Counted from the stretch's first letter, positions 45,123 to 59,078 are shown. The stretch is 64,000 nucleotides of DNA from Nymphaea colorata (GCF_008831285.2 NC_045146.1:682001-746000), one strand, 5' to 3'. The notes: generated from the sequence alone by a model not told the origin. Translations and numbers: made by a program.

Positions 45123-48100
45123 TCACGTGACTTCCAACCATTTCGGGCCCAGGCAGGCCAGCTCCGATGCGCAATCATTCACAAGGCAGACAACTCAATC
45201 GGAGTAAAAAAAAAAATTTGCAAGTTCAAAGATGTTACCAGACGGTTAAAATTACAAATCAATCACTAAAAAAGGTTGCCACATGAGCATTCACGACAAT
45301 TTATATTACAATGATGGCCCATGATGTTTTTAGCAACACCTTAAAGTGTTTTGAGCGATTAATTTTCAATTTTTAACAATCCAGTAACATCCAACATCTG
45401 GCATATCTGCCTCCTAGACACACACACATCGATCCATGATTTTTATGTTTAAAAAACTGTGAAAAAAAAATATTTATTTATTTTTTCCTTTCCAGTTTTT
45501 GGCATTATGCTGCTTTTCAAAGTACTAGTCTCGTAATAAAATATTTAGGTCTGGTTTGGGCTTATTTAGGGATTGATGACTTATTTGAGTGACACTGATC
45601 TTCAAACATTGCCAAAAGAGGAACAGTTTAGGTGAATTAAATATGTTGGGAATCTAGGGACCTTTTCTCGAGACAGGGTCCACCAAAAAAGAATCCAATT
45701 ACTCTTGCTTATGCCACAAAAGACTAAAGAGTGTAGTTGGCCAATTTAGTTAAAAATAACTAGCACCAACTTCAAGTTCACCCTCAATATATAAAAAAAT
45801 CAACATGCAATATGCTTTGAGATATGTGAGAGAGAGAGAGACGATTGAGGGTTCTTTATGAGTGAGCTGGAGGAGTGTTTCATCATACTCTTTTATGAGA
45901 GTCGAAGGCCCAACCCAACTCATTGTACCCCTAAGGTACATGGTCTGCTTTTGGAACTTCAAAATACTGTCCCACCATGTTTTAACTCATGTGTCTTATA
46001 AACTGGCTACCTAGTAGCCCTTGCCCGAACGTGGTACCATCCCTTGAGAGTTTGGTAATAAAAACACTACATCAATGATAAATGAATTTATTATAAAGAT
46101 TAAAGCATAATATTCATGAATTTTTACGATAGGTTGATGGCACACTAGTGTAGTGTTTATGTTTCCAATGCACCTTTCTGAAATAGGGTAAAGGCGATGT
46201 CTCGCCAAAACAAGTGAAACTCTTCTGAAGTAATAAGCATAACTCCGAAGAACAGCACCCGCATTCTTCGAGTCATTTCACCTGTTCAATCATTCTGTAT
46301 TGGTTCCCGGAGAGTGCTTACCTCATCCAACGTTTGCATCCATTAACATGGCGCAGAAATGCTGTGTTTGGTTTGGTGCTGGAACAAGGAACCAAACATA
46401 CTCTTAAGAAAAGGGTTGTACTGCTGAAAACTAAATATTTCTAACTTCAATCTGGATTCTTTTTTGTTACCACATACCCCAAAACATCCAAATCCAAATT
46501 GGTCCTGAATGGTGGTAGTGTAAATCTTCAATATAGATCATTTGCTTATTCATAAAATTTTAGACCATCCATTACTCCTAAACTAAACAAATATTTAAAT
46601 TCTCTATAGTCGATGGGAACTGTCAGTTTTAGCGGGAAGATATTTGTACTCTACTAATGATTAGGAAAATAATTACATGCAAGCATGTAGTAATAAGTGA
46701 ATACACCCATATATACAAATCACTTTAATTTTAAAAATTTGGTGTCCAGTAAAGATAAACAATTAGTACTTTATGCTATTGTAAAGGCGTATTGCTCCAC
46801 TTTGAAAAGTATACTTTTTGAGACTAGAACGAAAGATGCTGGGTCGGTGATCCATTTGACCAAGCCATAAAAAATTGAACAATATATTCTAGCGTCAAAA
46901 GCTAGTAGTTTGCATTTCACAAGATGTTAAATGCCCTAATTTGAATTTTTTGGCTCCTCATGGCTTGAATCCGTCCTAATTCATACCATCTTTACTTTTC
47001 TTGCAGGTGCCAAGTTCATGCTGGAATACACAGATGTGCACAGGAACACAAATTCATGAGTCCATACACACGCACAAGCTGACGCCCTTCGATAAATGAT
47101 GAAAAATTCAAAATATCTGTAAGGATGCACAAACTAATTAACTGCAGCGAATAGGAATAAAGCTTTGCAATTTGGTCAAAATCAGATCAATTTATGGCTG
47201 GCCATTTAAGTTATCGTGTTTTGTAGAACTGTGAATGGTTGATATATATATATATATATATTAAACATATTCGAAACACATCACGATAATGTGATGCAAA
47301 ATAAGTTTGTCACTATGCGGATTGCATGCATCTATGAGAACTTTGTCCCCTAGTTCATTTCATTTTATTGACTTTACGTTAGGGCACACCGAGCTAAGCA
47401 CGCCAAAACTTAGGGTCCACCTCCCTTCTTTTCTCTTGTCACTACTCTTATTCCAGCTCTCAGTTAATTGCTTTATTGAACACTTAACAGATATATATAT
47501 ATATATATATATATAAAGGTGGTAAAATCTTTTGACAATTTGGATTTCCGTCCAATCCAGCTGCTCGAAGCAATGCATTGAGCGGACTTGAGTATGCTGT
47601 GAGAGACTGGATGATTTCTCTGCTAAAATCATTTTTCTTGGTAAAACAGTCACTTCGCAGAGTTCTAATTATACGGTTAAAGAGCTGAGTATTAAAGCCG
47701 CTTTGAGGCTGAGAAATGGTGCATTAAGCTCGTCATTTTATTCACAGAACATTTACCTCGAGTTCTAAACAGCTGGTCGGGAGGTAAGTGTCAGGTAGAA
47801 CATGTTAAATCAAAATGACCATGAATTCATCAATGAGGTTCAGGAGTGGCTCTTCCATTATGGAGAAAAAAGAAAAAAGTCAGACAGCTCATGAGGTGCA
47901 TCACTAATGACAGCAGTCTGAAGGGCCAGAGAACTGTTGCCCACCAGTGGCGGCCTTTGAATGGCTAATGAGAGTGGCGAGTTTTTTTATTTCTCAGTGA
48001 TAAGAAGGGGGCGGGGGAGACTCACAGAATGATGGGGCCGATGACAATTGAGAGCAGGTGGGAATCAAATGTGTTGCACTTATTGCTCTTTGATTAAGTG

Positions 48101-48335
48101 AAGTTTGTATTGATATCGGAAACTGTAGCAACCATAAAGTGACATCAGGGCTTTGATCAATGGGTGGAATGAAAGTAGCTAAGGAGAAATCTCCTTCTTT
48201 GCATCACATCATTCTTGTTCCCTACCCTCCATAAGTTCATAAACTATTGAAACCAAATTGAGTTATATGATACTAGCTTCCCAACTAAGGTGGCTTTCTT
48301 TTCTTTCTTTTTTTTAACAAGAAATAGCATTCGTT

Positions 48336-48341
<6 letters not shown>

Positions 48342-48386
<45 letters not shown>
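48342..48386. repeat. (TA)n microsatellite
   Basis: About 22 TA units in intergenic DNA. Confidence 0.95.
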
Positions 48387-48388
<2 letters not shown>

Positions 48389-48666
48389 GATCAATTGCCT
48401 TGTACTTTATTGGTTTCAACAAAAAATATGCTCTTTCTTCCATTTTTTTTTGAGTCCTAAGGAGCATGACGTAGCTGGTCAAACAAGAGTAAAAAAAATG
48501 AGGCTTATCTTTTGTTCAATTTTCATCAGTACTACTATTCCTTGTGACCTTGAGATTGGAGTTAGTCGCCACCCAATCCTCTCCATATATCACATTCATT
48601 GGGAGTGTCGGCATGCAGATAATCCAACCAAAAGAGATCAACGGGGGACAAATTGCACTGTGCGTG

Positions 48667-48693
48667 AGAGAGAGAGAGAGAGAGAGAGAGAGA
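48667..48693. repeat. (GA)n microsatellite
   Basis: About 13 GA units. Confidence 0.95.
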
Positions 48694-49021
48694 ACTGCTA
48701 TGTAGGGAGTAAATAATATTACGAAACCATATTTACATGTGTAAAGATGGTCGTCGAGTAATGCCTAGATCTCTGGGCTTGTCCTTCTCTCACAAGGGGA
48801 TCCTAAAGAGCGAGCAATGAAATGTATGTAGATGCTTCACCTTGGAGTGCTCTTTCATATGAACACTTTTCATATGAACACCAGTAGCATGAGCATCCCG
48901 TCTGCTATCAATATTCAAGCCACCTCCTCCATGCCCTTCCAGCCTTTGTTCATCATTGGTAACTTCTATACTATAATAATATAACAACCAATAATAATAA
49001 CAACAATAATAAGTTTCATTC

Positions 49022-49058
49022 TGGTGCAATGGTGTAAGTCTTGTCACCAGTTCGATTC
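49022..49058 (+). mobile_element. possible SINE head with pol III A and B boxes
   Basis: TGGTGCAATGG at 49022-49032 fits the A-box consensus TRGYNNARNNG, and GTTCGATTC at 49050-49058 fits the B-box GWTCRANNC. The spacing of 17 bp is short for a functional promoter. The body and 3' tail of a SINE were not delimited. It may be a truncated copy, or chance. Confidence 0.35.
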
Positions 49059-50454
49059 TCATGAGTGTTACTTCTCTAATATGCTGTCTTGATTTTCACT
49101 CACGTCTTGAAGCAGCTTTGAACCCCAAAATAGATGAAAAAGGAGGGAAGGGACTTCGAGCTCTTTGCCTAACCTCCATACCTCTAATAATAAGTTTCTG
49201 CTTTTTGTATCAAATGAAGCATTTCATGCCTTCTAACTATGTAGGAAGACACTACATATTTGAGTGTCTAACTTGAAACAAACGTTAAGAACATTATTGC
49301 CAGCTTTAGAAGAACACATTATTTTGCAAATATTGAAGCCTTAAACCTACGTCTCGGCCCACATACTGTGAGACAAATAATTCCAACAGTATTTGTTCCT
49401 GTAGCAAATGGAAACCAATCATCTGCATGTCCAGATATGGACGTATCTGAGTCCCAACGGCACAATAATCTACCTTTGCATGCCAAATATATTGAGGCCG
49501 GCTCCCGAATATGGAACTGACATGTGTACATGCGTGCGTGCATGTGCACCTGCACACACACACATACACACGCATAAACAAAACAAAGCAACATTGATGA
49601 ATCGTGTCCGATCCCATCAAGCGCCGATCTATTGTCAGTTTCTAATAATTCTCCAGTCGTTGTAGAATAACTTCAATTTATTTGTCGTTTCAGAATGAGC
49701 ACATGAAATAGTCACAGAATGGGTCCGGATGTTGAGGAGTGGACAAGGAAGGGGGCATCTCAGAATTGCTTTTAGAAGAAAATGACCACCATCTTTCCTT
49801 TTCTATTGAGCTTTTTAACTGGCCCACGACCAGCAATGTCCACGTCCAGCACTTAAACTGAATTATATGGGCGCTACATTTTGTTGGATTTGTCCGTTCT
49901 TTTATTTGGATCTCTTCAATCAATGGAAAGCGTTAATTTCTACATGCTTCAATGTATGGCCATCATGCGGGTTCTATTGAAATGACAAAAGCAGAATTGA
50001 CAAACGCGCACACACACACACTGACGCGTGTGCATATATATATATATATATAAAGAGACTTTTCTTACTCCTGTAATTTGACAATGTTGAAGCGTTTCGT
50101 GGAATTCATCAAGAGCCTCTTAATACAACTCATCTTACATGTTCACCTTTTATTGGGGCTTTGAAGCTACTCTCTCTCTCTTTGGCCCATCGGAGATCTA
50201 GAAATTCAAGAGACGGCCTTTTCTTTTGGAAGGTTTGGCGTTGTTTCTGGTCGCGTACTTGGATGATGAGCAATAATGTTTTCAAGGACAGGTGTTCGAT
50301 TTTCAAGAATTCAAATTTTACCTTTCAGGCGGCTGTCACATCCATTGTTAAGGCTTTTTGGCCTCCTCATCTTATCTCTAATTTAACTCATCCTTTTGTC
50401 TTCTAATTTGTTGTAGGTTTTACATTCATTGCTCTTGGATGTGCTTTGTTGAAA

Positions 50455-50456
<2 letters not shown>

Positions 50457-50522
<66 letters not shown>
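50457..50522. repeat. (TA)n microsatellite, longest in the window
   Basis: About 32 uninterrupted TA units; likely unstable in length. Confidence 0.97.
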
Positions 50523-50525
<3 letters not shown>

Positions 50526-50892
50526 AAATCAATGCTGTTGAATATTGCTGGATTATTAAATATCTGTAACTAAAAATCTTTGGCAAAGGTTTATTATGTA
50601 CCAATGGTTTGTGATGCTATGAATGACAGTTTCATGGGATTTTTAGCGGTAGATTTCAAATATTTACCCATCCACCAACATCTGGTGGCCAGCTTATTTT
50701 AATTTTCCTATATATGTACACGCACAAATGATGAAATCTGTTGGATGCCTAATGGTTAAAACTTCTTCACTAGAAGCATTAGAAACTGTTACTAAAAGTA
50801 TCACAAACCGTCGTTGCAATATAAATCATCACTTATGCAATATTCGTGACTGCTTTTTAGTAAAATATTTTAAAATTTTTACCCCCTCCCAA

Positions 50893-50897
50893 CACAC

Positions 50898-50942
<45 letters not shown>
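50893..50942. repeat. (CA)n(TA)n microsatellite
   Basis: Compound dinucleotide tract in intergenic DNA. Confidence 0.93.
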
Positions 50943-50943
<1 letters not shown>

Positions 50944-52602
50944 CGTGAAAGCTTTTCGATATCCATTTTTCTGGGTCTCAAGTATTGGCTTAACAAGAGA
51001 AAGTATTCACATGATGTACTTGCCTATGAAAATTTTAAGCCATAATAATAGCAATATAATGGAACAAAAGTACAATTGTTGAAGCTGTCTGCTTGTGCTT
51101 CTGCATGTTAGAAAGAAAGTACAATTGTTTGTCGTTGTGGACAGCTAAACCAGTTACATTGATTCATCACTCAAGTCGCATGTGCCTCTGGGAAGGTGTG
51201 TGTACTTTTTCGGACATGGGTCCCTCCAGAACACATGGCTTTTCATGTAAAGGCCCAAAATTGTTGGGCGAGAAGAAGTTAGAGTATTTCATCCTACCAC
51301 CTAATAAGAGGGCCTAAGCCCTGTCATTCCTACAATCTACTTAGGATACCAGGTTTACTTTGGCATCTTTAGGGGTGCCCTTCTTTTACATATTGGGTTG
51401 TAGGATTGTCAACAACATTATATACTGTTGCATTTTAGAGGGAAGTGAAGAACGTATGAGAGAGTGTGCGGACAAGAAGAGAGCACAATCTCAAGTGTGA
51501 TCTCTCACTTGTGTTCCTCTACTTGGTGTCCTTGTTGCTACGATAAGCAAATAGGTTTGTGAAATCTATGCGATATCTCTATTAGTTCCTGTGACTGGTC
51601 ACCTCGGGTATTCCGGCCGCCGGGGAGTGTTCTCCATCAAACAAAAAAAACATGACCTTTCTAATTCACTCAGTGTCAATATCAAAAATCTTATTTTCAA
51701 TATCAAAATATATAGAATAACTGTCACTATTACTATCCCCAGCTCAAAATGTCTCACAGAGGTGAGATTCCAATGGCTTGACACCATCCAACTTGAGGAA
51801 ATAAATAATCAACGTTACTGCAACTATAACAGACCCCTACTAATCCAACTATTAACATTTTTCTCACTATCATGCTGGTTTTTCAATTTTACTGGTAGGC
51901 CCAATCGAGATCCAGTTGTGTACACAGAAAAAGGGAAGGGGTTTGAGGTATGCTATTTTTTTTATAAAGGTATAAACATTTTAAACATTTTAATATTGTC
52001 ACAATCCCCTTTTAATCATTCTAAAAATTTCTTTTTTTAAAACTTTATCGAAGGTATTTTAGGTATTACACACACTTGTGCATGCACAGTGGTGTGCATG
52101 TAACCAGATTCGATCCAATAAGGCCAAGACTCGCACTTAAAAAATTTGAAAATGGCCACATCAGAGTTCTCCACATTTATGACCTTCATCTAAATATTGA
52201 ACTGAAACCCACCTAGCGATCTTAGAACAAAGAAACAGCAATGAACGAAGAAAGCAATGACAAGGTTCAAGCGAAAAAGTAACAAACAGTTCTAAACAAG
52301 GTTACTGCAAGATTATTGTTTTATGAACTAGAATTTGGACGCGGGAAAGTTCTTGCCACGACTAAGGATCCGGTACTTTTTTCTGCAGAGGAATGCTGGG
52401 GTTAGGCAGGACAGCTACCAGTTTATTTAACAGTAAGAATCGCATCTTCAAGTCTATCCTGGTCTTATACCCTGAAAAATACCCGAATGAAACGAAAAGG
52501 TTTCTTTTCAATAACTGGTAGGAACAACAGCCTTAAAGAGAATGGTTTCATCAGCTCTAGAAGATTCAAATGCTTAAAAGTTAAAAAAACAAATTTGAGA
52601 TG

Positions 52603-52800
52603 TTAATGTAGTTTTTCATCACGAAAGGCACCATCGACCTTGAAGTCTTTAGTGTTGGAGACCTTGATATAAATATTATGATGGCTTTTATAACGATCTC
52701 CAAATATTTCTCCTAGAGCTGTTACCATGGTGAATTTAGTTCCTTGATACGTCTTATTACTGGTAACCTTCAATAATTGGTCATGGATCTCAGCATTTCG
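52603..52800 (-). other. 66-codon open segment, possible exon of unknown gene
   Basis: The minus-strand segment is open from the CAG acceptor-like site at about 52804 to a TAA at 52603-52605. Its composition is protein-like (LLKVTSNKTYQGTKFTM, GEIFGDRYKSHHNIYIKVSN). The only ATG lies in the middle, so ATG-based searches see a short frame. No partner exon was found and the family is not recognised. Confidence 0.25.
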
Positions 52801-54871
52801 TAACTGTTATGTCACCATTTATCCTTTGCTTTATGTGGGCGGCTGCTTTGAGTCAAACCCACAAGCAATAACTGTGCCTGGAGGAAGTGCATGCAGTTTT
52901 ATGTGAACATATGGGGCCTGCATCATTATAGATGTTTTCTCTAGCCTTTTGATCTCAAGTGATGTTGAAAGTTATCGAAGATAGTGAAGGTCAATTATTT
53001 TTCTGGAGCACAGATCCTTATAATAATGGTGAATTGGTGATCGGCCGGCAGGAGATGTATAGGTGTCTACCAAGGAATCAGAAGTCAGGGAAGCTCTAAC
53101 ATGTATCTTCAGTTCTACTTAACCAAGTGATCAAGCACGGGAACTTGATACTTCGTATATTGCAGATTGTAAAAGTAAAAGTACTTTGTAAAAGTACTTC
53201 ACAAACTGAGAACAGCTTTTGGTCTATAATGGGTAATTTGGCGAAAGGAACATTTTGTGAGTATGCCATGAATTTGTCGTAAAGATTGAAGCAGATTCAT
53301 GTAACAATAGTTTTGTATCCAATTAACCTACCTAAAATTTGTGAGCAAATTTATAAGACATTCACAAAAGTGTGTTTGCTGCCAAACATCCCCTAAGAAT
53401 TTCAAAGGATGTGTCCACTAGGAAAGTCGTACTTTCACCTTTGAGCTCGCGCAGGATGCATTCGGCTGGAGGCATCAAACTTTAGAAGTCGTTCAACTCT
53501 TACGCTTTTTAGCCAGAACAAGAGATCTTTGTTTTTTGTGGTGTTGCCGCCTGGATGTAATGCTACATCTATGGAGGTTTAAAAACGGTGAGGGTTGTGT
53601 GGACAGTCTAAATCTGCCTCAAGGGATGTTAAATATGGAAATTGAGGACAAATTTGAAGGTTCCCGAGGCCTAATTCTCAGAGTAATTGGATACATGGTG
53701 CATGAGTGATCTAGAAGAGAAAGTCATTATGGCGTGAGGTTCTTAAGTTTTTTTCTATTACTTTCTCATGGGAATTCATCAGCTGTTGGTTTGATGTTTT
53801 AGATGCTTATCATGTTGATGTTGGGTGTCCTCGCTAATTCTACTATATACTATGATTCTGATGGACTGGATGTACCATAATTTTGCAACATTAGGAGCAT
53901 AATAAAGATATTGACATCAATTAGCACTCAGCCACCTATTCGGTAATATCTCGGACAATTCCATACGACTACAGAAAACAAAATGGCTTCTACTACATAC
54001 GCCAGTTTTTTGTTTATTCCAATTATGTAAATAAATCTTTTATTGGTTAACCATGCTATGAATTAGATCAAAGAGACAGAGAAGAGAACTGTAAATCATA
54101 GTACTTACAATATCAAAGCTTATTGAAAATATGGGGAGTTAATTCTTTCTCTTGGATAAACCAACTTCCAAACGAGTTATATGGGGAAAACCCTGCCACA
54201 TTAGCTACTGGCTGGCATCCCTTAACTGAAGGCATCACTCCTTAATACTACTATGAGAAACACCCTCCAATAATCTAATTGAGGATGTGGGTGTACAGTA
54301 CACCGCTTAACCTGACATTGGTCAGGGACCTTGTTTGACATTTAAAAATGGATGAATTACCGACAACCAAAAAATGTCGGTGAAACATGAGCACGCGTCG
54401 GCAATGGTTTTTGTGATGCTTGTGGGGATTGTTGGTGAAGATAGTGTCAGTAAAACCCATCACCAACATCCCGTAGCTTCGCGTTGATGTAGAGACCATC
54501 ATCGAGCCGATGCGCTAACCACGTAGGTAAAACATAACTTATTACCTATGTCTAAGAATCACTTTTTCCTACTAGAGTTTATCCAAGACTAGGAACTTTT
54601 ATTGCTAGAAGAAATGGTTAAGAAAATTATTTTTTGTTCTTCTTCATGTCTCTCGATCGTGTAGCCTGTTATATGCATGTCTTTTGAAACAACATTTCCT
54701 GTTATCTATAGTACCCCTTTCTTTTCCTCCGCTACTTATGTATCTTACGTTTCTGACCAATACTACTGGAAAATAAACATTCAAAAAGACAAAAACACTC
54801 ATAAATGAAGCAACAAAAGCTGCCACCAAAATTCCTCACGAAGGGAATTTTTTTTTTTTTTTGTTTCTTGC

Positions 54872-54877
54872 TTTATT
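54872..54877 (-). terminator. poly(A) signal of the DUF1442 gene
   Basis: The minus strand reads AATAAA about 210 bp after the current stop codon. Confidence 0.45.
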
Positions 54878-54966
54878 ATGCCGGAAAATTGTTTCTTACA
54901 ATAATGTCTTCCAAGAAAGAAATGGTTCTAACAGCAATAAGAATATAAACTGAGGGAGAGAGATAT

Positions 54967-55309
54967 GGGCACCCTAAAGATATGCTCCTTGCCACTGTCT
55001 TCATCAACCTCCTATTCGCTCTTTCCACCACTCTTCCAAGTGGGGGTCGGCTGCATTCTTCCTCTACATCTGCATGTACCAACTTAATACATATATCCTT
55101 CCTTCCAATCCTTGTTACCTCCATTTCTCTGCCAATTGGGCACCCTAAAGATGTGCTCCTCGCCACTCTCTTCATCAACCCTCACAACCCATTTGCTCTT
55201 TCGACCACCCAGCTTCCAAGTGGGTGCACCAGGCCCTCGTCTCTCTCTGCATGTCTCGAACTCATCCTTCCTTCCAATCTTCGTTACCTCCATTTCCCTG
55301 CCAATTGGG
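54967..55309 (-). repeat. tandem duplication of about 170 bp over the end of the DUF1442 gene
   Basis: Unit 1 (coding, about 55138-55309) and unit 2 (about 54967-55137) share GCCAATTGG, GGAGGTAAC, GATTGGAAGGAAGG, CCCACTTGGAAG, GAGTGGC and GAGCA-ATCTTTAGGGTGCC. Unit 2 has drifted, carries small gaps and lies in another frame. It supplies the last codons and stop of the present gene. It is an unequal-exchange or slippage duplication. Confidence 0.9.
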
Positions 55310-58300
55310 TGTGTCACCGTCCTCACCACCTTCCCCTTCATCACCCCTTTCATCACATACTTCCCCATCCCTCTCCTCCCCCTCCCCAAGTTATCTGCTA
55401 CCACAACTGATCTTCTAGGATTGACATCAAGCAGTTTGAACAGCCCTATGTTATCGTCGCTTCCGCAATCTACAAGCGAGAAGTCTATGTTTTCATACTT
55501 GGGCACCAGCTCAAACGGATCTCCCACCTTGAATTCCACCATGTCTTTGAGTCCCGACTCTCTGATCATTCTCGTAGATCTGCCATTGAGTGTCATTGGC
55601 TCCGGCAGGATGCAGACGAGCCGGCCGCCGGTCTGGCGTGCGGCCGCAGCCAAGGCAATGGTGGAGAGGGAGACGTTGGAGGTGACCTCCACGATCAGCT
55701 TTGCGCTCATGCCTGCTGCCAAGGCTGATAAGAGCTCACAAGTATGTGGTTCACAGTTTTCACATGTTCTGTGATCTGCCTTGCACTGTACAAAGTAAGA
55801 TCAAGAAAAACTAGTTAAGACATTGAGATTGACCCGTTGAAAAACTGTTTCTAACCTTCTACCCAAGCTTACTCAAGTACGAATGAATTGCATGGGTCAA
55901 CATACGCAGAATAGGCATTAGCAGCTTGAGTAAATATAAATTGAATAGAGAAATTTACCTCTGCAATTATGCGGGTTTTCATGCAATTCATATTGAAGGT
56001 AGAAGGACAACTAGGATAAATATTTTCAAGCACCATCCGGTTGCATATACTTTGCCTAAAGTTGGTAACAAGTTAAACGGCTCATATTTTGTTCACATTT
56101 AACTGATTAGAAGAGAAACTAATATTATCAAAACCATATAAATAGCTGCTGAAACACGCAGCCCTTTTGACTTTCATGAGATCGAATTACAAAGGGGCAT
56201 GCATGCACAAATATATATATACACACACCAAAGAAAAAAGGAAGGAAAGTTGGAGTATTTTTAAACTTTTATATAAAAATATATATATTTTGGACTTTTA
56301 ACTTTTTTATGACCCTTTTTTTTTGTCCTTTTAAAAAGTAGTCATGACACACCCTATATGCACAATTTTTGGTTCACGAAGTCTGCACAGGTTCGGACTA
56401 AAATCCGAACAATAATGGAACACAAGGACAAAATAGCAAATGGAATAGTAAGAAAATGCCCCAAATTCCGTCGGTGCACATTCCGAATTGAGTGTCCTGA
56501 GGGGAAGCGCGCATCTCTTGAAACAATAGTAAGAAAATAGCAAATGGAAAGTCTTGAAAAGCGAAAACCCTTGGTGCTCTTTTCTTTTATTAATGTTAAA
56601 ACGTACCAAAAGATCGTGACACGCGTTCAGATTATTAATTTGATTCCCCAAAACATGTTCTTCTCTGCATTTAACAGGCTTTGAAGTGTGCATTCCAAAA
56701 TGAAAATTGTAATAATTTCAAGAATATGCTTATAGTAGTTACTACTTATAATTAAAACTAATTGGTCCAACTTATTAATTTGATTCATGAAAACATCACA
56801 TTTTTACATTCTCATTGGCGAACAAGTTATTCACATCCAATTCATCGGGTTGATGGTCAATTTGCCTGTGTAGCATTGTTAAAGTCCACTTCAACAGCTT
56901 GGCACTGTCTAGTAAACAAGTCAGAAGCGAAAGGATTGCAGAGAGCAGACATCAAAGGTCCAGACTGGTTAAAGTAAAGTGAAAAGGGCAGGTGGAAAAT
57001 TCTTATTGCCGTTCATAACGACCTGATTGAGAAGATTAACCATTTGATATGTGACTCTTCGGCTTTGGTACAAGGATTCATTGGCAGTTGCGACATCCAC
57101 ACAAGGAAGTATATGATCCAGTGCAGTCTTTGCAGTGGGTTGCTCAACCCACTCATTTTATTTCTTGTATTCTTTTTAACCTTCTCTTCTCATGATCTTT
57201 TTTTTTTACCAAGTTTATTAAGATTATAAACCAAGTAATGACCCAATATTGGATTCATGTTTGATGGTCTATAACCCCAATTCATTTTCAAAAACTTTTC
57301 TCTTAGATGTATGTTGTGGTAGGAATGCTTTAAATGAATGTTGTGGTAGGAATGCTCTTTATAACAGTCACAGTTTAAGCAAGAAGATGGAGGAATTTAC
57401 ATTTAGATTCCAACTAAGTTCCTGAATAGCCACTCAGCACTCTCTATCTTTGTTCTGGATAGCGCTGTTCAACTTTTCTATTATTTAAATTTGGTGTAAT
57501 GGAAATAATATGTATGAGACCGATGTTGTTCCCAGAAAACCATGGTAACATTAGTTCTGAGGAAGTTCACTGTAAATATCGTGTCAGTAGAAGGTTAAGA
57601 TAAAAAGAAGTTCAAATGGGATCTGATGATTCATCTAAACATAAAACAAGAACTTCTAAATTTGGGCAAATGTGAAGAAACAAACATTGTGAACCTACGG
57701 GGGGAGAGAGAGAGAGAGAGACCTATAATCATAGAGAATCAGAAAGCCAATGGCCACCTGGGAGAGCTTCATCAGATTAGAGGATGAGGGTTTTGTCCGC
57801 TTGCCAGAAGCTTTAGCCAAAATATATTTGTAAGTGGCCAATGTTGTTGAAAGACTGATTTGTTTAACAAAAACGTTATTATTGTTGGTCGTGCTATTCA
57901 AGAAAAATTAAAACAGAAAGATCTAAAAAAGATTAGTCAATTCTGCATTATCAAAGTCCAATTAAGAGAACTTAGCAATAGAGAGAGAGTGAGGGAGAGG
58001 AAGATGAAAGGAGGCAGAGCCCATCACGCCCTCTGCTTCTGCAACGAGGAGAAATGGTGCATCAACTTATAGTTGCCCACCCTGGCTCGTTCAGGTGCAG
58101 CCTTCACAGGATTACTGCAGCGGAGGCGGTCTTCTTCCTCCTCCTCCATGACCAAGTTAGACTCACAACGTATTAATACTACTGCTCCCAAGAATGGAAG
58201 GTCCTGTTTGATCAGAAGGGCTTTGCTCATTTCTTAGACCATACGACCCTCAAGGATTGACCTTCTAAGAGCAGCAAAGTTTCAGGCACGGGCAACCAGT

Positions 58301-59078
58301 TTCTCTCTTGTCAAATCATAATCAACCGTCATAATCATCAAGATCAAGATTTTGAAATCCCATGGACATTATTTTTTTTGGAGAAAGAGAAACAAAAAGA
58401 AAAAGTATGTGAATGATGTCAAACTCTGTATATTTTTTTTCGCTTGTGGTTATCCCTTTGCACAGTCCCTGCCTATGACAGTCACCCATATTAATTATTA
58501 AACCTGGTTGGTCCAAAATTATGATAGATGTATATACACATGCATCCACATCCTTAAGCACCCACATGCTTATGTCTGCCATGAAAATGCAGAATTTATA
58601 TGCAAGAGAATTAATTTGGACAAAATACCTATAAATCAATCACCAAGTACAATTTAAGCCATGGCCAGTAAGCATGTTAATCAGTTGTGTCACCAGGGGT
58701 GGAGCCAGAAGTGTCTGGCTAAGGGGCACTAGTGATAAATTTTAATTTTTAAGGAGCATCAACATATAAATAAAAAGGAATACCCTACAAGAGTCAATGT
58801 TAAGTATTTTTTGTGGCTCTGTATGAGCAATTGAGCTTATGCTGCCCACACCTGCCTCTGGCCCAGAAGGTGCAGATTTTAGACGTAAACTTATGTAGAA
58901 CAAAAAGCAGTTAAAAATTTACCAGCAGCCCTGGTAATCACAGACACAGATTTTCGAAAGGCCAGTACCAAGAATCAGTACCAACAAAGAAGAAAAGTAA
59001 AGGGAAGGGAAGAACATTAATTACCAGCTTGAGGGCCTCGAAGTACGCATTAGTAGCAGATGTTGGTGACCAACCCAT
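55084..59078 (-). CDS. DUF1442 family protein, two exons, altered C-terminal end
   Basis: DUF1442 proteins are plant-specific, about 210-250 residues, with a Rossmann-like (methyltransferase-type) fold and no established reaction. Exons on the minus strand are 59078-59025 (MGWSPTSATNAYFEALKL, the family start) and 55785-55084, joined in phase 0 over a 3.2-kb intron, giving 251 residues. Visible are CELLSALAAGMSAKLIVEV (about 34-52), GGRLVCILPEP (about 70-80), the acidic DFSLVDCGSDDNIGL (about 119-133), VVVADNLG (about 145-152), and near the end KWVVRVDEESGEEHIFR, where relatives stop soon after. The last 18 or so residues come from a shifted copy of the preceding 170 bp. N-terminal Cys residues (CKADHRTCENCEPHTC) look unusual. 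Subcellular site is not evident. Confidence 0.85.
55786..59024 (-). other. intron of the DUF1442 gene
   Basis: 3.2 kb with GT (59024-59023) and AG (55787-55786) ends. It contains a GA tract near 57703 and a 68-codon minus-strand frame at 58024-58230 with an EEEEED stretch that I do not recognise. No other supported exon was found. Confidence 0.7.

Larger units (their letters stand above)
41400..54860. other. long stretch with no recognised gene
   Basis: About 13.5 kb without a gene I can identify. It holds many dinucleotide tracts, scattered T/A-rich DNA, a possible SINE head (49022-49058), and orphan frames at 42109-42955 (plus), 44748-45122 (minus) and 52603-52800 (minus), listed separately. 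Around 51430-51620 there is a GC-richer phrase resembling the end of an LTR, but no partner was found. Confidence 0.5.

Noticed and set aside
50383-50604. Frame rich in alternating Ile-Tyr
   Set aside because: Translation of the (TA)n microsatellite.
51430-51620. LTR-like end with GC-rich phrase
   Set aside because: No second copy, primer site or target duplication was found in the window, so it is not supportable as an element.
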